47,290 nucleotides of DNA from an uncultured Eubacteriales bacterium (GCA_902790345.1 CADARO010000001.1:1-47290); one strand, 5' to 3'; shown: positions 36,325 through 45,006, counted from the stretch's first letter. A program made the numbers and translations. Notes: a model not told the origin generated them from the letters alone.

Positions 36325-38586
36325 GTGGCCGATATGCCGGACTGTACCCCGACAACCGAACAGCAGGAGGATCCCAATCGCAAAGCCGTCGACGCGCTGC
36401 TGGCGAAAATCGCCGGCAACCATCCCGACAGCGATCTTTCGCTGGTCGAAAAGGCCTATCAGTTTGCCAACAAGGCGCACGCGGGCCAGAAGCGGCGCTC
36501 GGGCGAGCCCTACATCATCCATCCGCTCAGCGTGGCCGACACGCTGGCCGACCTCTCGCTGGACGCCACCACCATCGCGGCGGGCCTGCTGCATGACTGC
36601 GTGGAGGATATCGAGGAGGTCACCACCGAAACCATCGAGCAGGAATTCGGCGCGGAGGTGGCGCTGCTGGTGGACGGCGTCACGAAGCTGTCCCGGCTGG
36701 ACTTCACCTCCCGGGAGGAGCAGCAGGCCGAGTCCCTGCGCAAGATGTTCCTGGCCATGGGCAAGGACATCCGCGTAGTGCTGATCAAGCTGGCTGACCG
36801 GCTGCACAACATGCGCACCCTGAAATATCAAAGGCCGGAGCGCCAGGTGCCCATCGCCCGGGAGACGCTGGACGTCTACGCGCCTCTGGCTCACCGGCTG
36901 GGCATCTTCGCCATCAAATGGGAGCTGGAGGACCTGTCCCTGCGCTACATCGACCCGGAGGGCTTCTACCAGATGGTGGAGCTGGTTGGGGCCAAGCGCA
37001 AGGAGCGGGAGCACATCGTGGAACTGGTTGTGGAGCAGCTTCGGGATCAGCTGAAGCTGGCGGGCATCCGCGGCGAGATCACCGGCCGCCCCAAGCACCT
37101 CTACAGCATCTACAAAAAGATGAAGACCCAGCACAAGACCTTCGACCAGATCTACGATCTGTTCGCCGTTCGGGTGCTGGTGGACACCGTGCCGGACTGC
37201 TACGCCACCCTGGGCGTGGTGCACACCCTGTGGACCCAGGTGCCCAACCGCTTCAAGGACTACATCTCCATGCCCAAGGGCAACATGTATCAGTCGCTGC
37301 ACACCACCGTGGTGGGCACCAGCGGCGAGCTGCGGGGCCAGACCTTCGAGGTGCAGATTCGCACCTGGGAGATGCACCGCACCGCCGAGTTCGGCATCGC
37401 GGCCCACTGGCGCTATAAAGAGGGCAAGCCCGCCGACAAGCTGGACGACAAGCTCTACTGGCTCAGGCAGATCCTGGACTGGCAGAGCGACACCCGGGAC
37501 CCCAGCGAGTTCATGGACGCGCTGCGGGTGGATCTGTTCAGCGACGAGGTGTTCGTGTTCACCCCCAAGGGCGACGTGGTGAACCTGCCCCGGGGGGCGA
37601 CGCCCATCGACTTCGCCTACCGCATCCACTCCGCCATCGGCAACAAGTGCGTGGGCGCGAAGATCAACGGCCGCATCGTCACCCTGGACACGCCTCTGGA
37701 GACCGGCGACTTCGTGGAGGTGCTCACCTCGTCCACCTCCCATGGCCCCTCCCGCGACTGGCTCAAGCTGGCCGCCACCAGCGAGGCCAAGAGCAAGATC
37801 CGCGCCTTTTTCAAGCGGGAGCAGCACGACGAGAACGCCGAAAAGGGCCGGGACATGCTGGAGCGCGAGGCCAAGCGCCTGGGCTTCACGCTGAGCCAGC
37901 TGGTGAAGCCCGAGTTTCTGGAGTCCATCTACCGCCGCTATTCGCTGCACTCGCTGGACGACGTGTACGTGACCGTGGGCTTCGGCGGGCTCAGCTCCAA
38001 CCAGGTGATCAACCGCCTGGCGGAGGAGCTCAGGAAGACCACCAAGGCCGTGGAGCCGCCGCCGGAGATCAAGCCGGTGGCCCCCACTCCGCCCCGGGAC
38101 GACAAGCGCGGCGGCGGCAGCGCCCAGCAGGGCGTCATCGTGGAGGGCGGCAGCGGCATGCTGGTGCGCTTCGCCCACTGCTGCAACCCCCTGCCCGGCG
38201 ATGACATCGTGGGCTACATCACCCGGGGGCGCGGCGTGTCCGTGCACCGGCGGGACTGCACCAACATGGGCGACATGATGCTGGAGCCGGAGCGCTTCAT
38301 CCCCGTGCGCTGGGAGAACGAGACCAGCGCCGGCTACGAGGCGGGCATCCGGGTGATCGCCAACGACCGCATGGGCCTGCTGGCCGACATCTCCGTGATG
38401 CTGGCGCAGATGGAGGTGCCCATCGTGGCGGTGTCCGCCCGCACGGACCGGGGCGGCAAGCAGAAGAAGAACACCACCACCATCGACCTGGTGCTGGCCA
38501 TCCGCGACACCAGCCAGCTGGAGGACATCATCAAGCGGCTGCTGCGGCGGGGCGACATCATCGAGGTGTTCCGCACCAACAGCTAG
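36325..38586 (+). CDS. rel: Bifunctional (p)ppGpp synthetase/hydrolase
   Basis: 753 residues from a GTG at 36325 (AAGGAG 9 nt upstream). HD hydrolase: RRSGEPYIIHPLSVA, LLHDCVED, KLADRLHNMRTL. Synthetase: RPKHLYSIYKKM, MPKGNMYQSLHTTV, FEVQIRTWEMH. TGS domain VFVFTPKGDVVNLPRGATPIDFA; then helical/zinc-finger region (HCCNPLPGDDIVGYITRG with a Cys pair) and C-terminal ACT (IRVIANDRMGLLADISVML). Both active sites look intact, so it can make and degrade (p)ppGpp in the stringent response. Confidence 0.97.
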   Translation: MADMPDCTPTTEQQEDPNRKAVDALLAKIAGNHPDSDLSLVEKAYQFANKAHAGQKRRSGEPYIIHPLSVADTLADLSLDATTIAAGLLHDCVEDIEEVTTETIEQEFGAEVALLVDGVTKLSRLDFTSREEQQAESLRKMFLAMGKDIRVVLIKLADRLHNMRTLKYQRPERQVPIARETLDVYAPLAHRLGIFAIKWELEDLSLRYIDPEGFYQMVELVGAKRKEREHIVELVVEQLRDQLKLAGIRGEITGRPKHLYSIYKKMKTQHKTFDQIYDLFAVRVLVDTVPDCYATLGVVHTLWTQVPNRFKDYISMPKGNMYQSLHTTVVGTSGELRGQTFEVQIRTWEMHRTAEFGIAAHWRYKEGKPADKLDDKLYWLRQILDWQSDTRDPSEFMDALRVDLFSDEVFVFTPKGDVVNLPRGATPIDFAYRIHSAIGNKCVGAKINGRIVTLDTPLETGDFVEVLTSSTSHGPSRDWLKLAATSEAKSKIRAFFKREQHDENAEKGRDMLEREAKRLGFTLSQLVKPEFLESIYRRYSLHSLDDVYVTVGFGGLSSNQVINRLAEELRKTTKAVEPPPEIKPVAPTPPRDDKRGGGSAQQGVIVEGGSGMLVRFAHCCNPLPGDDIVGYITRGRGVSVHRRDCTNMGDMMLEPERFIPVRWENETSAGYEAGIRVIANDRMGLLADISVMLAQMEVPIVAVSARTDRGGKQKKNTTTIDLVLAIRDTSQLEDIIKRLLRRGDIIEVFRTNS

Positions 38587-38598
38587 GAGGGCGATTCG

Positions 38599-39048
38599 AT
38601 GCGATGCGTTGTTCAGCGCGTGACCCGCGCCAGCGTGACGGTAGAGGGCGAGGTCGTGGGCCGGATCGGCCCGGGCTTCATGGTGCTGGTGGGCGTTGAG
38701 GAGGGCGACGGGGAGCCGGACGCCGCCTACTGCGCCCAGAAGATCAGCGGACTGCGCGTGTTTGAGGACGCGGAGGATAAGATGAACCTGTCCCTGTCCG
38801 ATGTGGGGGGCGGGGTGCTGCTGGTGTCCCAGTTTACGCTGCTGGGCGACGCGCGGCACGGCCGGCGCCCCAGCTTTTCCAACGCGGCGCGCCCGGAGCT
38901 GGCGGAGCCCCTGTTTCTGCGGCTGAAGGCGCTGCTGGAGCAGGCGGGCCTGGCGGTGGAGACGGGCCGCTTCCGCACCCACATGGAGGTGGAGCTGGTC
39001 AACGACGGGCCGGTCACCATTCTCCTGGACAGCCGGAAAGGATTTTGA
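38599..39048 (+). CDS. dtd: D-aminoacyl-tRNA deacylase
   Basis: 149 residues, complete. [15 protein letters not shown] start, [20 protein letters not shown] with the SQxT motif, and the [12 protein letters not shown] motif (here xNxGPVT with the Gly-Pro pair). It removes D-amino acids (and Gly from tRNA-Ala) from mischarged tRNA. Twelve bp after rel, in the conserved order. Confidence 0.96.
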   Translation: MRCVVQRVTRASVTVEGEVVGRIGPGFMVLVGVEEGDGEPDAAYCAQKISGLRVFEDAEDKMNLSLSDVGGGVLLVSQFTLLGDARHGRRPSFSNAARPELAEPLFLRLKALLEQAGLAVETGRFRTHMEVELVNDGPVTILLDSRKGF

Positions 39049-39051
39049 GGC

Positions 39052-39687
39052 ATGATCGTCATTCAGGCGCTGGTGTGCGGCGCGTATGAGGAAAACGCCT
39101 ATCTGGTGTACGACGAATCCCGGCCCGATTGCCTGCTGATCGATCCGGGGGACGACCTGCCCGGGCTGGAGAAGGCCCTGCGCCAGAGCGGGAAAAAGCT
39201 CACCGATATCCTGCTTACCCACGGGCACTTCGACCACACCCTGGCCGCCGCGCCGCTGAAGGAAAAGTACGGCGCGCGGCTGCACATCCACCCGCTGGAC
39301 ACCCACATGCTGTTCTCTCCCGGCGCGGCGGCGATGAATCCGTCGGTGTGCCGGCTGCCCTTCGCGCCCGCCAGCGCCGACGCGCCCTTCCCCATGGAGA
39401 GCGCCTTCGGGCTGTCTGTGTGCGGGCTGGAGTTTCAGGGCATTCACACCCCCGGCCACACTCCGGGCGGCGTCTGCCTGATCCTGGAGGCGGCCAACGC
39501 CGTCTTTACGGGGGACACGCTCTTCGCCCACGGCTACGGTCGCTACGACTTCCCCGGCGGCGACCTGCACCAGCTGATGAAATCGCTGAAGGCGGTGCTG
39601 TCGCTGCCCAGAGGGCTCACGGTGTATCCGGGACACGGCGAGGCGGACACGATGGAGGCCATCGCCGCCCGCTGGAATATCAAATGA
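39052..39687 (+). CDS. MBL-fold metallo-hydrolase (glyoxalase II-like)
   Basis: 211 residues. The metal motif THGHFDHTLAAAPL (HxHxDH), HTPGHTPGGVC, FTGDTLFAHGYGRYDFPGG and YPGHGEADTM identify a hydroxyacylglutathione-hydrolase-like member. Its substrate (thioester or phosphodiester) is unknown. Starts 3 bp after dtd in the recJ-rel-dtd-MBL-hemZ order typical of clostridia. Confidence 0.92.
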   Translation: MIVIQALVCGAYEENAYLVYDESRPDCLLIDPGDDLPGLEKALRQSGKKLTDILLTHGHFDHTLAAAPLKEKYGARLHIHPLDTHMLFSPGAAAMNPSVCRLPFAPASADAPFPMESAFGLSVCGLEFQGIHTPGHTPGGVCLILEAANAVFTGDTLFAHGYGRYDFPGGDLHQLMKSLKAVLSLPRGLTVYPGHGEADTMEAIAARWNIK

Positions 39688-39698
39688 GGAGGACGGCC

Positions 39699-41141
39699 AT
39701 GATCCGTCTGGAAACGAACCTGCCCGGCTTTTTCAACGAGCTGTGCGAGGTGATCCGGCTCTTTCTCGGCGCGGTCGAGATCCGGCAGGACGAGGGCGAC
39801 GAGCTCATCGTTCACCGGCACGACGAGGCGGAGGGCCTGTGGGTGGAGCGCTTCTCCGCCCAGGGCCATGAGGTCTGCCACGCCGCCCCCATCGTCCGCG
39901 GGAGGCTGGAGGAAAAGCGCCAGCTCAAGCGGGCGGCCAAGACCGGGTGCTTCCTGCTCATGCGGGAGATCACCGGCGTCACGCCCCCCTGGGGCTCCCT
40001 CACCGGCATCCGGCCCACGCGGCTGATGTATGAGCTGCGGGAAAAGGGCGTGGAGGGGGAGGCGGCCCGGCGCGCCATGGAGGACACCTTCTACGTGTCG
40101 CCGGACAAGGCGCTTTTGCTCTCCGACATCCTGACCATGCAGCGGGGCCTGATCGACACGCCGGATGACGAATACGACCTGTACATCGGCATCCCCTTCT
40201 GCACCACCCGCTGCGCCTATTGCTCCTTCGCCTCGGGGGAGCTGGGCAAGGGCACGCTGGTGGAGCCCTATCTGGCGGCGCTGAAGCGGGAAATGGCGCT
40301 GGACGCCGCGCTGATGGGCGAGCTGGGCCTCACAATCCGCGCGGCCTATATGGGCGGCGGCACGCCCACCGCGCTGACGGCGAAGCAGCTGGACGGCCTC
40401 CTCCGGGAGGCGAACCGGCTCTATCCCGGCGCCCGGGAGTGGACGGTGGAGGCCGGTCGGCCGGACACCATCGACCGGGACAAGCTGCAGGCGCTCATCG
40501 ACAACGGGGTGGAGCGCATCAGCGTGAACCCGCAGACGTTTTCGGACGAGACGCTGCGGGTCATCGGCCGGGCCCACACCGCGGCGCAGACCGTCGAGGC
40601 CTATGGGCTGGCCCGGAGCATGGGCTTTCACCACATCAACATGGATCTGATCGCCGCCCTGCCGGGGGAGAACGAGGAGGACTTCTTCCGCTCCCTGGCC
40701 CGCACCATCCAGCTGGCCCCGGAGAGCATAACCGTGCACACCCTGGCCATCAAGCGGTCCAGCCGGCTCCACGAGCAGGGCTACGCTCAGGTGGACGCCG
40801 GCACCGCCGAGCGCATGGTGAACGGCGCCCGGGAGAGGCTGGCCGAAGCGGGCTACGCGCCTTACTACCTCTACCGGCAGAAGTACATGGCCGGCAACCT
40901 GGAAAACGTGGGCTACGCCAAACCCGGCTACGCCTGCCTCTACAACATCGACAACATGGAGGAGACCACCCGCATCCTCGCCCAGGGCGCCGGGGCGATC
41001 ACGAAGTGGCTCTTCCCGCGGGAGCGGCGCATCGAGCGGTCGCCGAACCTGCGCAACATCGAGCAGTACATTCAGCGCGTTGACGAAATGGCGGCGCGCA
41101 AGCGGGCGCTGATCCTGAGTCAGGAGGAGAATGAGCAATGA
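39699..41141 (+). CDS. hemZ: Coproporphyrinogen dehydrogenase HemZ (radical SAM)
   Basis: 480 residues. An N-terminal region (about 1-145) with [16 protein letters not shown] is characteristic of HemZ; the radical SAM core has [12 protein letters not shown] (CxxxCxxC, 4Fe-4S), [10 protein letters not shown] and DLIAALPGE; the HemN-type C-terminus reads [19 protein letters not shown] and QGAGAITKW. The family is named for oxygen-independent coproporphyrinogen III oxidation but many HemZ-like proteins have unproven function and no other haem gene lies here. GAGGA precedes the ATG. Confidence 0.93.
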   Translation: MIRLETNLPGFFNELCEVIRLFLGAVEIRQDEGDELIVHRHDEAEGLWVERFSAQGHEVCHAAPIVRGRLEEKRQLKRAAKTGCFLLMREITGVTPPWGSLTGIRPTRLMYELREKGVEGEAARRAMEDTFYVSPDKALLLSDILTMQRGLIDTPDDEYDLYIGIPFCTTRCAYCSFASGELGKGTLVEPYLAALKREMALDAALMGELGLTIRAAYMGGGTPTALTAKQLDGLLREANRLYPGAREWTVEAGRPDTIDRDKLQALIDNGVERISVNPQTFSDETLRVIGRAHTAAQTVEAYGLARSMGFHHINMDLIAALPGENEEDFFRSLARTIQLAPESITVHTLAIKRSSRLHEQGYAQVDAGTAERMVNGARERLAEAGYAPYYLYRQKYMAGNLENVGYAKPGYACLYNIDNMEETTRILAQGAGAITKWLFPRERRIERSPNLRNIEQYIQRVDEMAARKRALILSQEENEQ

Positions 41142-41794
41142 ACGCAACCATGAAAAAAGTCATCGCCGGCGTGGTGCTGATCGCGCTGGTGGCGGTGGGC
41201 GTGATCGTCTACGACAGGCTATCCAGGCCGGATTACTCCAAGGTGCCTCATCCCACCGTGACCATCACCATGGAGAACGGCGAGGAGATCCATCTTGAGC
41301 TGTATCCGGACATCGCGCCGAACACCGTGGCCAACTTTGTGGAGCTGGCCCAGTCCGGCTTCTACGACGGCGTGATCTTCCATCGCGTGATTCCCGGCTT
41401 CATGATCCAGGGCGGCGACCCCCAGGGCAACGGCTCCGGCGGCCCCGGCTTCACCATCAAGGGCGAATTCACCGCCAACGGCTTCAACAATCCCCTCAGC
41501 CACACCCGGGGCGTGATTTCAATGGCCCGGCGGGGCAGCGGCGCGGGTGGCAAAAACCAGGGCTTCGACACCGCCGGCAGCCAGTTCTTCATCATGCACG
41601 CGGACTATCCGTCTCTGGACGGCCAGTACGCCGCCTTCGGCCGGGTGACCGACGAGGAGAGCATGACCGTGGTGAACGAGATCGCCACCACCGTGACCGA
41701 CTCCAGCGACAAGCCGCTGAACGAGTGGAAGATTAAGACCATCACCGTGGATACCAAGGGGTATGAGTACAAGGCGGTCAGGATCAAGAATTAG
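41138..41794 (+). CDS. Membrane-anchored cyclophilin-type peptidyl-prolyl isomerase
   Basis: 218 residues. An N-terminal anchor (about 6-26, [20 protein letters not shown]) and then a full cyclophilin domain: [22 protein letters not shown] (catalytic Arg), [21 protein letters not shown]. Unlike a lipoprotein it has no lipobox. It probably folds exported proteins. Its ATG overlaps the hemZ stop (ATGA), so it is the last gene of the recJ operon. A cytoplasmic paralog lies at 42817. Confidence 0.94.
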   Translation: MNATMKKVIAGVVLIALVAVGVIVYDRLSRPDYSKVPHPTVTITMENGEEIHLELYPDIAPNTVANFVELAQSGFYDGVIFHRVIPGFMIQGGDPQGNGSGGPGFTIKGEFTANGFNNPLSHTRGVISMARRGSGAGGKNQGFDTAGSQFFIMHADYPSLDGQYAAFGRVTDEESMTVVNEIATTVTDSSDKPLNEWKIKTITVDTKGYEYKAVRIKN

Positions 41795-41820
41795 AAAATG
41801 ATGGGAAACAGCGGTTTTTG

Positions 41821-41849
41821 TTGACAAGAACGGTAAGATCGCATATAAT
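41821..41849 (+). promoter_or_regulatory. Perfect-consensus sigma-A promoter of the repeat RNA
   Basis: TTGACA (41821-41826), 17-nt spacer, TATAAT (41844-41849): both hexamers and spacer match consensus exactly, the strongest promoter in the window. It lies 26 bp after the cyclophilin stop codon and would start RNA at about 41856. Confidence 0.93.
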
Positions 41850-41894
41850 CAGTATAGGAGAGCGGACGTCATTCCGCTGGTGTGACTGGCACCT

Positions 41895-42000
41895 AAAACC
41901 CGAAATGTGTGCCGGACTTGTGGGCCGGAGTGTTGGCTGGCAACGATAAAACCAGAAATGTATGCCGGACTTGTGGGCCGGAGTGTTGGCGGGCAACGAT
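41895..42000 (+). repeat. Two 53-bp tandem direct repeats
   Basis: Units start AAAACC at 41895 and 41948 and end CAACGAT. They share the core TGCCGGACTTGTGGGCCGGA and GTGTTGG. Differences lie at the CCCG/CCAG box, GTGT/GTAT, and the loop CTGG/CGGG. Confidence 0.95.
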
Positions 42001-42012
42001 AAAATCAGTCAT

Positions 42013-42056
42013 AGAGAGGGACGCACAGCACCGCGGTGTTGTAGTCCCTTTCTTAA
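42013..42056 (+). terminator. Long rho-independent terminator between repeat RNA and the PBECR-like gene
   Basis: The outer stem AGAGAGGGAC/GTCCCTTTCT (10 bp, one G-U) and inner stem ACAGCAC/GTGTTGT with a CGCG tetraloop are separated by a small internal loop and followed by TTAAATT. In type III modules such a terminator lets only a fraction of transcripts reach the toxin gene. Confidence 0.85.
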
Positions 42057-42084
42057 ATTATAAGCGGATGGATTGAGTGATCGC

Positions 42085-42699
42085 ATGGGCAGCAGTATAA
42101 CCAAAGAGGACGCGCTTTCGATTGTATTCAACGCGGCAAAGAAGTATCATGAAAATCTGATCAATCGGAATCTGCTTTTTATTTGTACGGATAAGCACAG
42201 GCATATTACCACACTCGAAGTGTCGTTTCCGGCGAGCAGCTTTTATCATCTGACGGGATTTGTCGTTGATGAAAACGCGATTTCGCAAACGGATTTCTTC
42301 CATCGATGCCTGAACAAGCGCCTACGCCTCGATGATTTTGAGTTCAATCCCGACGGTACAACCCCGCTGAAGATGCAGGTGCTGCCCTTTCTTTTTGACA
42401 AACACTTAAACGCGAAAATGATTGGCGACTACAATAACAGACGCCCTAAACTGTATACTGAAAAGCTGGCCGGAAATATCAAAGGGGCGCTCGGATTCGT
42501 TCGGAACGGCGGCGTCGGCAGGTATGTCCCCAATACGGTATTGAAGGGCGATATGCGCGATGACGTCAACGGCACTTTGCGCATTATCGCGACATTCAGA
42601 AAAAGCCTGGATGAAAGCGCGTACAGGGAGTTGGTATACCTGGCAAAAGAAGTGGTATTATCCGATTATCAGCTTCCGGAGTATGTCATTATTGAATGA
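42085..42699 (+). CDS. PBECR4-like predicted RNase, candidate toxin
   Basis: 204 residues from ATG 42085 (a TTG at 42073 is an alternative; no strong ribosome site for either). From memory the blocks FYHLTGFVVDE, KMIGDYNNRRPKLYTEKL and YVPNTVLKGDMRD match proteins annotated with the PBECR4 domain (phage-type Barnase-EndoU-ColicinE5/D-RelE fold nucleases); candidate catalytic residues would be among the conserved His/Lys/Arg/Tyr of these blocks. No ToxN, CptN or TenpN signature is seen. It is cytoplasmic, AT-richer than its neighbours, and follows the repeat RNA by 30 bp past the terminator. A toxin role is inferred from the context. Confidence 0.7.
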   Translation: MGSSITKEDALSIVFNAAKKYHENLINRNLLFICTDKHRHITTLEVSFPASSFYHLTGFVVDENAISQTDFFHRCLNKRLRLDDFEFNPDGTTPLKMQVLPFLFDKHLNAKMIGDYNNRRPKLYTEKLAGNIKGALGFVRNGGVGRYVPNTVLKGDMRDDVNGTLRIIATFRKSLDESAYRELVYLAKEVVLSDYQLPEYVIIE

Positions 42700-42816
42700 C
42701 TTTTTCAATAGCTATGTTATGTGTTTCAAGAGCGGCTCGCAGAGTCAGTCATAAGATGCCATCATATCATCTATGATCAGTCTGTCGCTCATACAATCAT
42801 AAAGGAGGAATTTCCC

Positions 42817-43302
42817 ATGCCCAATCCCATCGTCACCATCGAAATGGAGGACGGCGGCGTCATTCGCGCCGAGCTGTACCCCGACATCGCCCCCATCACC
42901 TGCGAGAATTTCCTGTCCCTGGCCGAGAAGGGCTTCTACGATGGACTCATCTTCCATCGCGTCATTTCCGGCTTCATGATCCAGGGCGGCGACCCCACCG
43001 GCACCGGCATGGGCGGCCCCGGCCACACCATCAAGGGCGAGTTCCGCGCCAACGGCGTGGTGAACAACATCAAGCATGAGCGCGGCGTGCTGTCCATGGC
43101 CCGCTCCATGATGCCCGACTCCGCCGGCAGCCAGTTCTTCATCATGCACAAGACCTCCCCCCACCTGGACGGCCAGTACGCCGCCTTCGGCCGGGTGATC
43201 GAGGGCATTGAGGTGGTGGACCGCATCGCCGCCACCAAGACCGACCGCTCCGACCGGCCCGTGGTGGAGCAGAAGATGAAGAAAGTAACCGTTCAGCGCT
43301 GA
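42817..43302 (+). CDS. Cytoplasmic cyclophilin-type peptidyl-prolyl isomerase
   Basis: 161 residues, a bare cyclophilin domain: [22 protein letters not shown] with the catalytic Arg, and [21 protein letters not shown]. Very like the anchored paralog at 41138 but without the membrane segment. AAGGAGG 9 nt before the ATG. The paralogs were probably neighbours before the repeat-RNA/PBECR module came to lie between them. No clear promoter in the 117-bp gap upstream. Confidence 0.95.
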   Translation: MPNPIVTIEMEDGGVIRAELYPDIAPITCENFLSLAEKGFYDGLIFHRVISGFMIQGGDPTGTGMGGPGHTIKGEFRANGVVNNIKHERGVLSMARSMMPDSAGSQFFIMHKTSPHLDGQYAAFGRVIEGIEVVDRIAATKTDRSDRPVVEQKMKKVTVQR

Positions 43303-43315
43303 AGCGTGAAACGAC

Positions 43316-43352
43316 AAAATCCCCGCGCCGCACAGACGACGCGGGGATTTTT
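43316..43352. terminator. Bidirectional terminator after the second cyclophilin gene
   Basis: A 12-bp stem AAAATCCCCGCG/CGCGGGGATTTT, 12-nt loop, with A-run before and T-run after, suitable for both convergent genes. Confidence 0.9.
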
Positions 43353-43367
43353 CGTGTCGGAAGTCCT

Positions 43368-43435
43368 TTACCGCTCCCGCACGGCCAGCACGGCCATCCA
43401 GGGCCGGCCGGGCAGATCCACCCGCACCGTGGTGG
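43368..43435 (-). CDS. C-terminal tail of an unidentified convergent gene, cut by a sequence junction
   Basis: On the minus strand, TTVRVDLPGRPWMAVLAVRER then a stop at 43368-43370, right behind the shared terminator and with host-like GC. Only about 22 residues can be trusted: beyond about 43435 the sequence changes to Bacteroidales-type DNA. The product cannot be identified. Confidence 0.45.
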
Positions 43436-43938
43436 CCTTCGGGCACCGCAAGCGCGACCATGCCACACTGTGCGAGGCCTTCCCGCAAGGCATGGGCTGG
43501 CAGTTGCAAATCATCGGCGACACTGCGTTGGCCAGCCAGTATGCCAGCTCTGACATCCAGTTTTTTGACGCCATGCCTCTGGCTCAGCTTGTGCAGCACA
43601 TTGCCCACAGCGAGCTGGTGGTTGTCGCTCTGCCCGAGTTGCCCTACTCCTACGGGCAGATGACCTTGCTGCAGTCGATGGCACTGGGCCGACCTGTCGT
43701 GTGCACACTCACCACCAGCACCATCGACTATGTGTCACATGCTCGCTGCGTGGCTACTGTTCCTCCGGCCGATGTCGATGCCATGAGGGCCGCTCTGCTG
43801 CAGATGATCGGGCTGAGCCACCAGCAACGCGTCGCTCAAGGTGCAGCCTGTCGCCAGTGGGTCGAACGGCACTACAGCGAGCAGCTGATGGCCCAACAAT
43901 TCGAGAGTCTCATCCAGCAAGTCCCCCTAACCCCCTAA
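43436..43938 (+). CDS. GT4-type glycosyltransferase, C-terminal fragment (Bacteroidales-like)
   Basis: About 166 residues of the second Rossmann domain of a GT-B glycosyltransferase: RKRDHATLCEAF opens the nucleotide-sugar side, then LQIIGD, and the donor-site region LPYSYGQMTLLQSMALGRPVV (the E-x7-E region is altered to Q). The N-terminal half is missing because the frame upstream belongs to other DNA. Start of the fragment is approximate. Typical of polysaccharide biosynthesis clusters. Confidence 0.65.
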
Positions 43939-44042
43939 AGGGGGAATGCTGTTTGGGCCGTTGACCCGCAATTAGCCCTTTGACCTTCAGCCGCTATTGG
44001 CTAGCAACTATGAACTAACAACTATAAACTAAAAACTAAATA
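43931..44042. repeat. Bacteroidales-type intergenic repeats
   Basis: CCCCCTAAAGGGGG (43931-43944) is a short hairpin that includes the end of the glycosyltransferase gene, and 44004-44041 is an AACTA-type run (AACTATGAACTAACAACTATAAACTAAAAACTAA in part). Such runs are common between Prevotella/Bacteroides genes and absent from the first 43 kb. Confidence 0.7.
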
Positions 44043-44990
44043 ATGCCCGCACCTGCCATATCGGTCATCATACCCATCTACAACACCCAATCGACCCTGG
44101 CTCGATGCATCGACAGCGTGCTCAACCAGACATTCACCGACCTGGAGATTATACTGGTCGATGATGGTACGCCCGACCGCGCTGCCGCCATTGCCGACGA
44201 CTATGCCGCACGGCACAAGCATATCATTGTCATCCACCAGCCCAACCGGGGGCTGGCCGAGGCACGGCGCACGGGCATCCATGCAGCCCATGGCACCTAC
44301 ATTGTGCCACTCGACAGCGACGACACGCTGCCGCCACATGCCATCGAACTGTTGCACCAGCGCATCACCGACGACGACTTGGACATGGCATATGGCGCGC
44401 ACCGCCGCATCGGCCACGACGGCAAGGCCCTGATGGCGCATCATCGCACCACTGGCATCATGAGCGGCAATGAGTTCCTGTCGCGCGAAGTGCTCGCACC
44501 TGGAAGCATCTGCGGGGCCTGGGCCAACATCAGCCGGCGCAGCCTCTGGACCGACGACGTCTTCCCACCCAGCGACTGCCGCTTGCCCAGCGAAGACGTG
44601 TTCATGCTTGTGGGCTTGAGTGAGCGCATCCGGCGCATTGGCCTCTTCGATGATGTGGTCTATGACTACTACTACAACCCCCAGTCACTCACTGCTTTGG
44701 GGCCATTGCACCGCCAGGACCTGTGGCGCCGATACTTTGCCCTCGTGCGCGAGAAGTTGCAACGCCGAGGCCTGCTCTGCTCGCTCGAACAGCAAGTCAG
44801 GGTCATGGAGGTGGACCGGCTCGCCTTCTATTGCCCGGTCATTGACACCGATGACGCCTGGTACAAGAACGTTTTGACCTACGATACCAGCGACTTTGAC
44901 CTGAAACATCGCATCCTGCAGCGATTGCTACGACATCCGCGGCTCTTGCGTGCCGCCATAGCCATCAAGCGATCAATTCTGCGCAACTAG
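44043..44990 (+). CDS. Family 2 glycosyltransferase
   Basis: 315 residues, complete. GT-A motifs: ISVIIPIYNTQSTLARCIDSVL, IILVDDGTPDRAA, NRGLAEARRTGI and VPLDSDDTLPP (the DxD metal site). The C-terminal half is helical and variable, which sets the acceptor. Likely adds a sugar to a cell-surface polysaccharide. Codon use and intergenic sequence are Bacteroidales-like. Confidence 0.92.
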   Translation: MPAPAISVIIPIYNTQSTLARCIDSVLNQTFTDLEIILVDDGTPDRAAAIADDYAARHKHIIVIHQPNRGLAEARRTGIHAAHGTYIVPLDSDDTLPPHAIELLHQRITDDDLDMAYGAHRRIGHDGKALMAHHRTTGIMSGNEFLSREVLAPGSICGAWANISRRSLWTDDVFPPSDCRLPSEDVFMLVGLSERIRRIGLFDDVVYDYYYNPQSLTALGPLHRQDLWRRYFALVREKLQRRGLLCSLEQQVRVMEVDRLAFYCPVIDTDDAWYKNVLTYDTSDFDLKHRILQRLLRHPRLLRAAIAIKRSILRN

Positions 44991-45006
44991 CGCCGTGACT
45001 GGCGCA

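Larger units (their letters stand above)
41856..42056 (+). ncRNA. Candidate structured antitoxin RNA with tandem repeats (type III TA-like)
   Basis: About 200 nt with no open frame. Parts in order: 5' hairpin AGCGGA-N6-TCCGCT (41861-41878); a degenerate half repeat with stem GGTG/CACC (41879-41893); two 53-nt direct repeats (41895-41947 and 41948-42000, 5 differences); a partial third start (AAAATCAG, 42001-42008); and a terminator. Each repeat end can form an H-type pseudoknot: stem GTTG/CAAC whose loop CTGG pairs with CCAG of the next repeat after an A-rich linker (GATAAAA). A strong promoter, tandem pseudoknot repeats, a terminator and then an RNase-like gene is the layout of type III antitoxins. 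Confidence 0.75.

Noticed and set aside
41861-42053. Repeat region as a known metabolite riboswitch leader of the downstream gene
   Set aside because: No recognised riboswitch core is seen, and tandem near-identical 53-nt units with a terminator fit an RNA antitoxin better. A covariance-model search would settle it.
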